A stretch of DNA of 64,000 nt from Sphingomonas pokkalii (GTDB lineage Bacteria; Pseudomonadota; Alphaproteobacteria; Sphingomonadales; Sphingomonadaceae), in contig NZ_QENQ01000001.1 of NCBI RefSeq assembly GCF_003096275.1, positions 3,391,565-3,455,564 of the forward strand, written 5' to 3'. Below, one piece after another: positions 1 to 9,045 of this stretch. A program made the translations under genes and the position numbers. The notes below the pieces were generated by a model that did not search any database, was not told the DNA's origin, and saw only the letters and a list, made by a program, of their open reading frames with translations. The number at the start of each line of letters is the position of its first letter. Positions within the stretch are counted from its first letter, which is position 1.

Positions 1-190
1 TCGCAATGCCCAGCGAAACTGGATCGCGTTTCGCGACGCCCAGTGCACGTTCGAGACCTCGGGCGTGCAGGGTGGTTCCGCCCACACGGTGATCCAGGCA
101 CGCTGTCTGAAGGAACTCAGCCAGCAGCGTACCCGGCAGCTTGAGAGGATTACGGCTTGTGAAGAGGGTGATCTTGCCTGTCCGCATTGA
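1..190 (+). CDS. LprI-like (DUF1311) protein, C-terminal part
   Basis: An open frame enters from the left edge and stops at 188-190. Its 62 visible residues contain NWIAFRDAQCTFE, a later Cys (QARCLKELSQQRTRQL) and a Cys pair near the end (ITACEEGDLACPH). The W-x-x-FRD-x-x-C motif followed by a Cys and a helix rich in R, Q and L is typical of the lysozyme-inhibitor LprI / DUF1311 family, which are small secreted cysteine-rich proteins. The signal peptide and N-terminal half lie outside the window, so function cannot be judged further. Confidence 0.6.
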   Translation, partial: RNAQRNWIAFRDAQCTFETSGVQGGSAHTVIQARCLKELSQQRTRQLERITACEEGDLACPH

Positions 191-245
191 AGCCGGCCAG
201 TCCGATGGAAAACCACAATATCCCTGTCGCGTTGAAGAGGCTGCC

Positions 246-701
246 ATGTACCAGACAACCGTTCGCCATGTCCTTGCTTCCTTCGCGCTCCTGACGGTTG
301 CTGCGCTAGCTGCTACCCCGGCGGCCGCCGATCCGGATCGCTCCCCCCCGCCGGGCGGCGTGTACAAGTTGAAGCCGGGTATATTCGTCGCGAAGGGCGT
401 GTCGTGCGGCAATCCGCCGAACGCCGCGATCAGGCGCTATGACGGCAAAGGCATCAGCTCGGCGCATAGCCGCGCGTGCATCGCGCGGATCCTGTCTAAG
501 CGGCGCAGCGGATATGGCAGTCTCTACAGGGTACGCCAGTCCTGCATCGATGCGGGTGCCGGGCCCGCGAAGCGCGTTGTCGAGCGGCAGACGATCGACA
601 TTCCCGATGCACTCAACTTCACGATACGGTCTCAAGGAAACACGGCCTATCGCTATTGCCCGATCCGGGAACTGCCCGCCGGCCTGCGCGCGGCCGGCTA
701 G
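246..701 (+). CDS. Small secreted protein of unknown function
   Basis: A 151-residue product. The ATG at 246 follows an AGAGG-like ribosome site and opens a clear signal peptide (RHVLASFALLTVAALAATPAAA) cleaved before DPDRS. The mature part has four Cys residues (VSCGNPP, SRACIARIL, RQSCIDAG, YRYCPIRE), which suggests two disulfides in the periplasm. An upstream in-frame ATG at 141 would overlap the preceding gene and bury the signal peptide, so it was not used. I recognise no family; it may be a periplasmic or surface protein. Confidence 0.6.
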   Translation: MYQTTVRHVLASFALLTVAALAATPAAADPDRSPPPGGVYKLKPGIFVAKGVSCGNPPNAAIRRYDGKGISSAHSRACIARILSKRRSGYGSLYRVRQSCIDAGAGPAKRVVERQTIDIPDALNFTIRSQGNTAYRYCPIRELPAGLRAAG

Positions 702-760
702 GGCGGTCGAGGCGCAGCAGGACAGGATCATCGATCACCCGGTCCGGCGTGGCGACGCAC

Positions 761-3700
761 TCAGCGGCGTCGCCCGGGCCACATGCCGCGCAGCATCGTG
801 CGACAGCGATTTAGGCGACGACCCGGTTGGGCACGGTACGCCGCGCGTGCCGGTACGACGAGCCCTACTTCGGTGCCGCCGCCCGATCGGCCGCCGCTTC
901 CTCTGCTGATGACCACAAGCCGGCCGCCGATGCGCTCGGCGCGCTCACGCATGCCGCGCAGTCCGAAATGGCCTGGCCGCTCACCATGCGCGAGGATGTC
1001 TGCAGGCATGCCTACGCCGTCGTCGCAAACCGACAGCCGCAAGCTCCGCCGACCCCAAATCAGCAAGACGGCAATCGAGGCTGCATTGGCGTGCTTTTGG
1101 GCATTGCGTACGGCCTCCTCGCCGATCCGATGCACTTCCTCCAGAACCAGCGGGCGCAACGCGCGGGGTTCGCCTTCGGTCGTCACCTGCACGGTAGGTC
1201 CCGTCCTGCTTGCGGTCATCGAAGCGCTATCGATCAGCGCTTGTGCAAGATCGCCGGCACGATCGCGGGTGCGAAGCTCCTGCACGCGATCGCGACCCTC
1301 AATGAGCACGGCCTGTGCCTGCTTCAGCGCCTCGTCCAGCGGCTTCCGCGTTGCCGCGTCGGGCAACCGGTTCACCCCCGCCTTGATCTGCAGCATCAGC
1401 CCCTGGAATCCTTGCAGCAACGTATCATGCAACTCGCGTGCGATACGTTCGCGCTCGGCAATGCGGATATCGAAGCGATGTTGCAGCCGCGCAGTAAGTT
1501 GCTGGAGCCGCCACAGATAACAAGCGGCGAGCATGCCGATCACCCAGAGTCCGACCAGCAGCTTGAACCAGGCCGACTGCACGAAGGTGGGCGGGATGGT
1601 GAATTCGAGCGTCGCGCCCTCGCGGTTCCAAACCCCGTCATTGTTGGCAGCGATAACTCGGAAGCGATACGTGCCGGGTCCGAGGTTGGTGTAATAGGCG
1701 TCGCGTCGCGTCGCGGCGTCGATCCAATCCTCGTCGATGCCTTCGAGGCGATATTGAAAACGGACCCGGCTTGGTATCGACAGACTGAGGCCCGCATATT
1801 CAATGGCCAGCTGCGACGTTCCCGCCGCGAGGGTCATGCTGGAAGGATTGCGATAGCGCACGCCCGCCACCGTCATCGCGCGGATCGAAACCGGCGGCGG
1901 CAACGCGTTGCGCACCAGCCGGGCCGGATCGACCGACACGACGCCACCCGTCGTCGTGAACCACAGCCGACCGTCGCCGCCGCGCACGGCGTTCCGGTCG
2001 CCATCGCGGAACTGAACATTGGGAAGACCGTCCTCCATGTCGAGGATCATTGCTGCAAGCGGCGCCGCGGGATCGGCGAACGCCTGGTCCAGTGCCCCGG
2101 ACGACACGCGGATGATCCCGGCCCTCGCGATCAGCCAGGTCTGGCCGTTGGGCGTTTCGACAAACCCGGACGGGCCTACCAGCCAAGGGAAACGATTGGT
2201 GCCAATGGTTTGCAGGGGCCCTCCGCGCAGCCTGCTGATTCCGGATTGCCGCCCGAACAGGACCTGCTCCGTCCCGACATAGACCGTGCTGACGTCGGTC
2301 AGACGATCGCCGAGGATTGGAGCCGCATTCCTTCCCAAGTCGTCCAGCCGTACGAGCGCGCCTGATTGAAGCAAGGCAAGCGATGGCTGCTGCGCCCTGA
2401 TGATAAGGTATTGCGGGGTTTCGGCCAATGTCGCGAAGGACCGCCGGTACCATCGGCCCGAGCGAAGGGAGTGCAGCTCGCCTGGGATACCCGGGCTGCC
2501 GATCAGGAGGGTATCGGCATTGTCCACGGTGCAATATTGTCTGTCGCGGCCCAGAGGGACGTCGCGCCGTGCAATGCGGCCTGCCCGGATGCGCAGCACT
2601 TTTCCCGTCTGGAGGGCCCAGATGCTTCCGTCGTGCGCTTCGCACAGATCGTGCGTTTCTCCGCCAGCGCCCGGGATGCGTGTCGGCCTGCCTCCGGGCG
2701 GAATCTGGAACACGCCGTCGTTGGCGCCAACATAGACGGTGCCATTTCGCGCACCCAGCAGGACGTAGCCCCATACGGCCCTGGATCCTATCGACGGGGT
2801 TGTCACAACATTTGCGGCGCGAAATCGATCAAGCCCCAAACTGGTGCCGATCCAGATATTGCCTTCACGGTCTTCGAGAAAGGCATTGGCGACGTCCGAG
2901 GTCAGCCCGTCCTTTGCCGTGAAGGTTTCGACCCGATCCGAAACCGGCCGACCGCGCCAGGCGTCCGGAGCGCGCATGCGAAACAGACCGGCGCCGGTGA
3001 TTCCCCACAGGTTCCCGTCGCGGTCGAAGCGCGTGTCGAATGCGGTTTGCGCTGCAGGCGTCGCCACGACGGGGCCGCCGGGAGCGAGCGATGCCGAAAG
3101 CCTACGGGTTCCGCGTCGGTCCGAGAACCAGACGCGCCCCGCTGCATCGTCGCTCACCGCAGCCAGGCCGGCAGGCGCTCCGACCTTTTCGAAGCGGCGC
3201 GCGCCTTTTCTGAGAAGCAGGATCGCCTTGCTGGTGGTCACCCAGAGCGATCCGTCCCGCGTCGCGGTGATGTCGGTTATCCAGTCGTCGGGCAATCCCC
3301 AGTCGGTGCCGATTTCCTGCCAGCGCCCGCCTGCTCGCCGCAGAAGCGCGCGCCGCTGCAAGCCGGCGGCAAGCCAGATCGCGCCGTCGCGCGTCTGCGC
3401 AAGGCGCAAGGTGAACGCCACGGTCTTGGGGACCGACCGATCCAATCGCAACGCACCGTCGCGATAGGTCGCCAGCGCCCCATTATCGTAGCCGACCCAT
3501 ATGGTACCGTCTTGCGCCGCGAGCATCGCCGTGACGCGCCAGCTCTCGGCGCGCGGGACGCCCAGCGGGATGTGTTCGAAGGTGACGCCATCGAAGCGGT
3601 ACACCCCTTCCGAGCCACCGATCCACAGATAGCCGTCGGGGCCTTGGACGAGCCCATAAATACCCTGCGGCGCCCCTTCGGTTATCGTCCAGCGCGTGTG

Positions 3701-3805
3701 CTTGTATTGGTTCAGGTCGCGGGTCGGGTCGAGGGCGTAGGCCGGAGCATGCGCGAAGCCAGCCAGCAAGATGCCCAACAGAAAGCACAAACGCAAAGCT
3801 ACCAT
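761..3805 (-). CDS. Two-component-regulator-propeller sensor histidine kinase
   Basis: A 1014-residue membrane sensor kinase. The chosen ATG (3805) opens a signal peptide (MVALRLCFLLGILLAGFAHAPAYA). The periplasmic part repeats W-I/V-G/T-x-x-x-G-L/V motifs typical of Reg_prop beta-propeller blades (LWIGGSEGVYRFDG, IWVGYDNGAL, IWIGTSLGLDRF), then a Y_Y_Y-like domain (LGPGTYRFRVIAANNDGVWN). A membrane helix near 745-765 leads to a HisKA_3 dimerisation helix with phospho-acceptor His793 (ELHDTLLQGFQ) and a HATPase domain (CDDGVGM, GLRGMRERA). This is the NarL-type kinase class, which normally phosphorylates a LuxR/NarL regulator. None is encoded next to it here. Confidence 0.9.
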   Translation of the reverse strand: MVALRLCFLLGILLAGFAHAPAYALDPTRDLNQYKHTRWTITEGAPQGIYGLVQGPDGYLWIGGSEGVYRFDGVTFEHIPLGVPRAESWRVTAMLAAQDGTIWVGYDNGALATYRDGALRLDRSVPKTVAFTLRLAQTRDGAIWLAAGLQRRALLRRAGGRWQEIGTDWGLPDDWITDITATRDGSLWVTTSKAILLLRKGARRFEKVGAPAGLAAVSDDAAGRVWFSDRRGTRRLSASLAPGGPVVATPAAQTAFDTRFDRDGNLWGITGAGLFRMRAPDAWRGRPVSDRVETFTAKDGLTSDVANAFLEDREGNIWIGTSLGLDRFRAANVVTTPSIGSRAVWGYVLLGARNGTVYVGANDGVFQIPPGGRPTRIPGAGGETHDLCEAHDGSIWALQTGKVLRIRAGRIARRDVPLGRDRQYCTVDNADTLLIGSPGIPGELHSLRSGRWYRRSFATLAETPQYLIIRAQQPSLALLQSGALVRLDDLGRNAAPILGDRLTDVSTVYVGTEQVLFGRQSGISRLRGGPLQTIGTNRFPWLVGPSGFVETPNGQTWLIARAGIIRVSSGALDQAFADPAAPLAAMILDMEDGLPNVQFRDGDRNAVRGGDGRLWFTTTGGVVSVDPARLVRNALPPPVSIRAMTVAGVRYRNPSSMTLAAGTSQLAIEYAGLSLSIPSRVRFQYRLEGIDEDWIDAATRRDAYYTNLGPGTYRFRVIAANNDGVWNREGATLEFTIPPTFVQSAWFKLLVGLWVIGMLAACYLWRLQQLTARLQHRFDIRIAERERIARELHDTLLQGFQGLMLQIKAGVNRLPDAATRKPLDEALKQAQAVLIEGRDRVQELRTRDRAGDLAQALIDSASMTASRTGPTVQVTTEGEPRALRPLVLEEVHRIGEEAVRNAQKHANAASIAVLLIWGRRSLRLSVCDDGVGMPADILAHGERPGHFGLRGMRERAERIGGRLVVISRGSGGRSGGGTEVGLVVPARAAYRAQPGRRLNRCRTMLRGMWPGRRR

Positions 3806-3987
3806 CGCCTCAAATGCTGTATCCCGACATCGCCGCTTGCCACGCCGCATCGAATGCCTCGCCTCATCTCGCCTTGCGAGGGGCAGGCTAACTCGATTGC
3901 GCCCTACAGCCATTCCCCTAAAGACCAAGCAGACGATAGCCTATTTCGTGCTGCCGGGCAGCCCATGCGACCAGTATTGCTGGGCGC

Positions 3988-4344
3988 ATGCCAGGCATTC
4001 TCCCAAACTATCCGGACGGCCGCATTGGCATCGGACTCCTGCTGCTGCGCCTCTCGGTTGCGATGTCGATACTCGCTACGCCGATGCTGACGCCTGCGGC
4101 TGCCCGCCCTTGGATCGTCATGCTGCTCGCGGTCGGTCTCATTTTCGGGCTTTGGACCAGAATGATGGCGATCGGGTGCCTGGCACTGTTGCTCTCGTGC
4201 CTGGTCACTGGCGTAGTTCCGATCGGGGCCGTCGCACCTTCATTGGAGATGGCGGCAATCCTGTTGATGGGATCGGGTGCCTACTCCTCCGACGCAGTCA
4301 TTTTCGGGCGGCGGACCATCGTGCTCGGGCGTGGCCGGGGCTGA
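3988..4344 (+). CDS. Small DoxX-like integral membrane protein
   Basis: A 118-residue protein with about four hydrophobic segments (GIGLLLLRLSVAMSIL, PWIVMLLAVGLIFGLW, MMAIGCLALLLSCLVTGV, MAAILLMGSGAYSSDAVIFG) and an Arg-rich tail. The G-LLLLR-L-A start and the short four-helix layout resemble DoxX-like proteins of proteobacteria, whose role is not settled. It is divergent from the propeller kinase, with 182 bp between the two starts, so the two could share a control region. The family call rests on hydropathy and a loose motif only. Confidence 0.55.
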   Translation: MPGILPNYPDGRIGIGLLLLRLSVAMSILATPMLTPAAARPWIVMLLAVGLIFGLWTRMMAIGCLALLLSCLVTGVVPIGAVAPSLEMAAILLMGSGAYSSDAVIFGRRTIVLGRGRG

Positions 4345-4408
4345 CGACGTTCATGCAGGGCGCGCGCGGCAACTGCGTCAGTTCGCAGGAGGGCCGGCAA
4401 GGGCAGCG

Positions 4409-4906
4409 ATGTCTGTAGCCCATCGGCGACGCCAGGCCAATGGCCCGCAACTCTTCTACGGCCTCCGCTACCATATCCACATCACCACGGAGGAAGAGGA
4501 CATCACCTTCCACGATCAGGTGGGATATTGGCTTTGGGAGCCCGCCACGGGGCTGGTGCAGACGCTGGCGATTCCGCGCGGGCAGGTGGCCCTCGCATCG
4601 GGCTCTGCCGCGGCGGATGCGGACGAGATCGTGGCATCTTCCGTTCGCGGCGCAACCGAGAACGGCATCTGCTCGACGACGTTTCTCGACCAGGCGTTCC
4701 GGACCGACAGCTACCGCATCACCATCCGCTTCCATGCGTACGGATCGTGGAGCTACGTCACGGACACGGAGCTCTTGGTCGAGGGGCAGCAACTTCCGTT
4801 CAAGCACCAGGACCGCAACATGTTGCACCGTGTCGGCCCTGCACGGCCGAACCCGTGGCTGGCCATTCTGCAGAAGCGCCACGGCGGCGACGCCTCGGTA
4901 GCGTGA
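4409..4906 (+). pseudogene. Truncated haem-binding beta-barrel (FABP/nitrobindin-like) protein
   Basis: From about 4436 the frame encodes FYGLRYHIHITTEEEDITFH then DQVGYWLWEPATGLVQTLAIPRG and a conserved-looking C-terminus. This matches the second half of the FABP-like haem-binding beta-barrel family, where GYW-W-P-G-V-RG is a hallmark. The first strands, including the usual LxGTWxG segment, are missing. Just upstream another frame reads P-I-G-D-A-R, which is what an intact copy should have before ANGPQLF, so a frameshift and upstream loss seem to have removed the N-terminus. An ATG at 4409 could give a 165-residue fragment. I infer a non-functional remnant, but a short expressed protein cannot be excluded. 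Confidence 0.55.
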
Positions 4907-4929
4907 GCAGTCCCCTTAGGGCGATCGGA

Positions 4930-5645
4930 TCATAGCCTCGCCCAGCGTCGCCCGAGCTGCACGCCATAGTCGAGCAGGGTTTGGCCGTAGTGCAGTTGCT
5001 CGCGCTGGAAAAGCGCCAGCTTCTGGTCGATCGTCGGGCTGGGCGCGACCAGAGCCTCGGCGAGCGCTCGGGCGTCTCGCGCAGCCTTGGCGGCACCGCC
5101 TGCGGTATGTGGGCGTACGATGAGGGCCGTGTCCCCGATCAGCACGGTCCGGCCGAAAACGGTCCGCGGCGCAGCGGGGACTGCGCGCCGTCTGCGGCGA
5201 CGCGCAGGTCGGCGGCAATGGCGCCAACCCCGCCGATATCGATCTGGAGCCCCTGCTCGTTGCACGCGAAGCGCTGTACGGTTGCGCCCCGGTGATAGCG
5301 CTCTCCGGGAAACAGCCGCATCAATGTGGCATGGACCGCGTTCCAGCTCGTGAACTGCTGTGGCATGCGCTGCAGCGGTCCGAATTCGCCGCCGAAGCCG
5401 AGGGTTCGACGACCGCGACACTGCGTCGTCGGCAGGTGCGCGCCATCGGAAGGGTGGAACAAGGCTGCGAGCTCCGGCTGGACCACCAGGCCGGCGCCAG
5501 CCGAGTGCATCGCGCCACCGTCTTGCTCGAAGACATGCACATCGATGCCCGCGCGATGCAGTTCAAGGCCAGTGCCGAGCCCTGCGATGGAGCCGCCGGA
5601 GACGACGACGCGTAGGTGCGCTTCGGCCGATGGGGGACCGTCCAT
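4930..5645 (-). pseudogene. FAD-dependent aromatic monooxygenase with internal deletion
   Basis: The ATG at 5645 overlaps the stop of the upstream gene (TGATG). The N-terminus has a flavin Rossmann motif (VVVSGGSIAGLGTGLELHRAG, then VFEQ and GAGLVVQPEL) and reaches AADGAQSPLRR. The frame then stops at 5139. In another frame (4930-5165) the family's C-terminal FAD motif resumes (TVLIGDTALIVRPHTAGGAAK, then ALAEALV). About 150 residues of the substrate-binding middle, present in roughly 390-residue relatives of the 2,6-dihydroxypyridine hydroxylase type, are absent. A deletion at about 5150-5165 therefore both removed sequence and shifted the frame. Confidence 0.75.
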
Positions 5646-6205
5646 CACCGTGCTGCAGCTATCCGGGAAGGATCGCGGCTTTCCGCTGCGCGAAGGAGCG
5701 CCAGCGCGATCGCCTGCACCGGCTGCGCGCCAGCGAAGAGGAGGTGGTCGTCGAGCAGGAAAGTCGGCACTGCGCGCACCCCGGAGCGCCTCGCGTCCAT
5801 CGCCTCCTGCTCGACCAGCTCCCAAAGTTCGGCGCTGACCGAGGGACCATGATCGAACCCGGCCGCGAATGCGATCTCGCGCAGAACCTCCTCGCGGCCG
5901 ATGTCCCGCCCTTCGATGAAATAGGCGCGAAACAGCAACTCGACGCCCGCCGCTTTCACGCGCGCGTCCATCTCGTCGCTGGTGACGATGCTGCCGAACT
6001 TCGCGGCACGATATTCCCTGCGATCCATGCCCTTGTCCGGCATGTCAGGGTTGAGTTGATACGGGCGCCACTCGACGTCGATGGCGAGGCCCCGGTCGGC
6101 CAAGATTTGCAGCGCCGCTTCGAGCTTTCGCTTGCCGACGAAGCACCAGGGGCAGATCGTATCGGAAACGACGGTGAGGGTTGGGGAGTGCGCCTCGATG
6201 CCCAT
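5645..6205 (-). CDS. DsbA-family oxidoreductase, FrnE-like
   Basis: A 186-residue thioredoxin-fold protein. The ATG at 6205 is preceded by AAGGA. The active-site motif CPWC sits near residue 18 (VSDTICPWCFVGKRKLE), followed by the family signature EWRPYQLNPDMP. The C-terminal half ends with the cis-Pro loop VRAVPTFLLDD, as in FrnE and 2-hydroxychromene-2-carboxylate isomerase relatives. There is no signal peptide, so it is probably cytosolic. Family members act in oxidative-stress thiol chemistry or polyketide formation. Its stop overlaps the start of the decayed FAD monooxygenase, so the two once formed a coupled unit. Confidence 0.85.
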   Translation of the reverse strand: MGIEAHSPTLTVVSDTICPWCFVGKRKLEAALQILADRGLAIDVEWRPYQLNPDMPDKGMDRREYRAAKFGSIVTSDEMDARVKAAGVELLFRAYFIEGRDIGREEVLREIAFAAGFDHGPSVSAELWELVEQEAMDARRSGVRAVPTFLLDDHLLFAGAQPVQAIALALLRAAESRDPSRIAAAR

Positions 6206-6334
6206 GTCTCGTTCCTTCTCTGGAAGTCGATGTTGAAGGTAGGGTGGGGGCAGCCAGGCAAGTATCATACATAGGTTTCGGCCGGTCGATCGCGATGAGC
6301 GAGCGGCGTGCGCCTCGCCACGATGGCCATGCTC

Positions 6335-8572
6335 TCACACGCCGATGGCCGCTTTCACCACGGCGGGAGTGAGCGGCATGTCGCGCAGCCGCGCGCCGGT
6401 CGCGTCGGCGATCGCATTGGCGAGCGCGGCGGAGGTCGGGCCCTGCGCCGTCTCGCCGGCGCCGAGGAAAGGGTCGCCCGGCCGGTCCATGACGTGCACG
6501 GCGATCGAGCCCGGCACCTCCTCGAAGCGCAGGATCGGGTAGCTGCCCCAGTCGAAGCTGGTGCGGCGGGTGGCGTCGTAGGTCACCGCTTCGCGCGTTG
6601 CCCAGCTCAGCGACTGGAGGATGCCGCCTTCCACCTGGTTGCGGATCCCGTCGGGGGAAGCGGGCTGGCCGGCATCGACCGCCGCCTGTACGCGGTGCAC
6701 GATGATCGCCCCGGTCTCGCGCTCGACCTCTATCTCCATCGCGATCGCGCAATAGGCGCCGATATTCTTATAGCGGGCAAAGGCCATCCCGCAGCCGCGA
6801 CGTCCGTCACCGCGTGGGCGCGTCTTCCAGCCGAACCGCGTCGTCGCCTCGATCATCACCGCGCGTGCGCGCGCGTCCTGCATGTGCGCGAGACGAAAGG
6901 CGAGCGGATCGACGCCGCCCGCGAGCGCGAGTTCGTCGAGCACGCTTTCGATCGTAAAGATGTTGAGATGTGCGCCGAGCGAACGCAGCGCCGAAACGCG
7001 GAGGGGCATCTTGGGCACGAAATGATAGCGCACGTTCATGTTGGGGAAGACGTAAAGCGGGTTCGCGTTCCGGTCGCCGTCGCCTTCGGGCATCGGGATC
7101 GGCTTGGGTTCCGGCGCGGGAAAGCCCGGGCGGATTTCCTGCGCCACCGCATAGCCGCCGGCGCCGACGGGGCGGTTGTTATGCGAATTGCTCCACACCT
7201 CATAGTTCCAGTGCGCGATCCGTTTGTCCGGTCCGATCGCCGCCTCGACCCGTGTCACCATGCCGCAGCCGCAGGGTTCCCAGCCGAATTCCTGCTCGCG
7301 CATCCATTGCAGCCGGATCGGGCGCCCGGGCAGCGCCATGGCGATCAGCCCGGCCTCGGCGGTGACGTCGTCGGCACCGTTCTGGCCGTAGCAGCCGGCG
7401 GAGGGCGTATGGATGCAGCGCACCTTCTCGGGCGGCAGGCCGACCAGTTCCGCGACGGCGCGGTGCATGTCGAACACGCCCTGGCTATGCGACCAGAGGG
7501 TAAGGCCGCCCCCCTCGGCAAGCGCCACGGCGCAGGACGGGCCGATCGAGCCATGGCTGTACCAGGGCCGGCTGAAGCTGCCGCGCACCGTCTTCCACAC
7601 CTCTCTGGCGCCATCGTGTGTATTCAGCACGCTGATCTCGCGCGCGGGCAGCTTCTCCAGGCGGTGCGGCCCGTCGTCGACCGGCAGTGGCGGCTTGTCG
7701 CGGATATAGTCGCTGTCCTGGGCTACGCGCATCGCCTGGATCGCCAGCCATTCCCGTTCCGCCACCACGGCGAGAAATTGCCCGTTCTGGATCACCGCGA
7801 CGACGCCGGGCATCCTGCGCGCGCGCTCGATCTGCGGCGTGGCCAGACGCGTGCCGTAGCTCGGGCCGCGCACGACGCGGGCATGCAGCATGCCGGGCAG
7901 GCGCAGGTCCTGCACATAGGCGGCACCGCCGGTCAGCTTCGCCGGAATGTCGACGCGCGGCAGGTCGCGGCCCAGCGTGCGATAGTGGCGCGGATCGCGG
8001 CGCGGCGCATTCGGGATCGCCTCGACATGCAGCGAAAGCTCCGCCGCCAGCGCGCCATAGTCCAGGCTGCGGCCATCGGGCGCGACCACCTGCGCCTTGC
8101 CGTTGGTCGCGAGGCGTTCGGGTTCGACACCCCAACGCCTGGCCGCGGCGCGGGTGAGCAACATGCGGACATTGGCGCAGGCGTTGAGGATTGCCGTGCC
8201 GCCATCCTGCATCGAATGGCTGCCCGCCGTGAGCCCCTCGTCGGGCGTGCGAGCCGTATCGGCGGTGACGAGGTCGATCGCGGCAGGCGGCACGTCCAGC
8301 TCTTCCGCCGCGACCTGCAGCAGCGCGGTACGAATGCCCTGGCCGAGTTCGGCCTTGCCGGAATAGACGGTGATCCTGCCCTCGGGCGGGACGTGGACCC
8401 AGCTGTCCAGCACCGGGTGGTTCTTCAGGCTGCCGGGCAGGTCCGGGCGGAGCGGCGGGGGTGCCGCACCCCCTTCGCCGCCGCCTGCGAGCTGGGCCAG
8501 TCCATGGCCTGCCATGCTGAAGGCGACGAGCAGCCCGCCGCCCGCCAGCAGCTGGCGTCGGGTCGCGTTCAT
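6335..8572 (-). CDS. Molybdopterin-binding subunit of a xanthine dehydrogenase-family hydroxylase
   Basis: A 745-residue large subunit of the molybdenum hydroxylase family, closest in layout to isoquinoline 1-oxidoreductase beta and nicotinate dehydrogenase B. The N-terminus has a twin-arginine-like leader (MNATRRQLLAGGGLLVAFSMAG), so the complex probably works in the periplasm. Visible cofactor motifs are KAELGQGIRTALLQVAAEE, AGSHSMQDGG, GGAAYVQDLRLPGMLHARVV and the C-terminal GAGETAQGPTSAALANAIADA with the catalytic-type Glu. Its GTTCAT start overlaps the stop of the [2Fe-2S] gene as ATGA. The substrate cannot be read from sequence; N-heterocycles and aldehydes are usual for this class. Confidence 0.88.
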   Translation of the reverse strand: MNATRRQLLAGGGLLVAFSMAGHGLAQLAGGGEGGAAPPPLRPDLPGSLKNHPVLDSWVHVPPEGRITVYSGKAELGQGIRTALLQVAAEELDVPPAAIDLVTADTARTPDEGLTAGSHSMQDGGTAILNACANVRMLLTRAAARRWGVEPERLATNGKAQVVAPDGRSLDYGALAAELSLHVEAIPNAPRRDPRHYRTLGRDLPRVDIPAKLTGGAAYVQDLRLPGMLHARVVRGPSYGTRLATPQIERARRMPGVVAVIQNGQFLAVVAEREWLAIQAMRVAQDSDYIRDKPPLPVDDGPHRLEKLPAREISVLNTHDGAREVWKTVRGSFSRPWYSHGSIGPSCAVALAEGGGLTLWSHSQGVFDMHRAVAELVGLPPEKVRCIHTPSAGCYGQNGADDVTAEAGLIAMALPGRPIRLQWMREQEFGWEPCGCGMVTRVEAAIGPDKRIAHWNYEVWSNSHNNRPVGAGGYAVAQEIRPGFPAPEPKPIPMPEGDGDRNANPLYVFPNMNVRYHFVPKMPLRVSALRSLGAHLNIFTIESVLDELALAGGVDPLAFRLAHMQDARARAVMIEATTRFGWKTRPRGDGRRGCGMAFARYKNIGAYCAIAMEIEVERETGAIIVHRVQAAVDAGQPASPDGIRNQVEGGILQSLSWATREAVTYDATRRTSFDWGSYPILRFEEVPGSIAVHVMDRPGDPFLGAGETAQGPTSAALANAIADATGARLRDMPLTPAVVKAAIGV

Positions 8573-9045
8573 GCGGCCGCTCCGTCACTGGCGATGCCCG
8601 CCACCCGTCGAATGGCGCGAAGGATGCGCATATGGGTGCCGCACCGGCAGAGGTTGGTCTGCATGTGCGCGCGGATCTTCTGCTCGGTGGGATGCGGATC
8701 GGCGTCGAGAAGGGCCTGGGCGCGCATGATCATGCCGGCGATACAATAGCCGCATTGCGCGGCCTGCTCGTCAAGGAATGCCTGTTGCAGCGGGCTCATC
8801 CGGTCGGACGTCCCCAGACCTTCCACGGTGCGCACCGGGCGATCGCCGACGGCCCCGACCGGCGTCACGCAGGAGAAGATCGCCTTGCCGTCGAGCTGCA
8901 CGGTGCAGGCCCCGCACTGGCCCAGGCCGCACCCATATTTCGGGCCGTTGAGGCCGAGATCGTCCCGCAGCACATAGAGCAGCGGTGTTTCCGGGCGCGC
9001 ATCGACCTGATGTCGAGCGCCGTTCACGGTGATGGCGAGGTTCAT
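8569..9045 (-). CDS. (2Fe-2S)-binding subunit of the molybdenum hydroxylase
   Basis: A 158-residue iron-sulfur subunit. The plant-ferredoxin-type cluster is bound by CGLGQCGACTVQLDG with a fourth Cys in AIFSC. The second cluster domain has CGYCIAGM and CRCGTH. This two-cluster layout is universal in IorA/CoxS-type subunits. It passes electrons from the molybdopterin subunit to the haem subunit encoded just upstream. It has no signal peptide of its own and is presumably exported with the large subunit by the Tat system. It overlaps both neighbours by 4 nt. Confidence 0.92.
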   Translation of the reverse strand: MNLAITVNGARHQVDARPETPLLYVLRDDLGLNGPKYGCGLGQCGACTVQLDGKAIFSCVTPVGAVGDRPVRTVEGLGTSDRMSPLQQAFLDEQAAQCGYCIAGMIMRAQALLDADPHPTEQKIRAHMQTNLCRCGTHMRILRAIRRVAGIASDGAAA

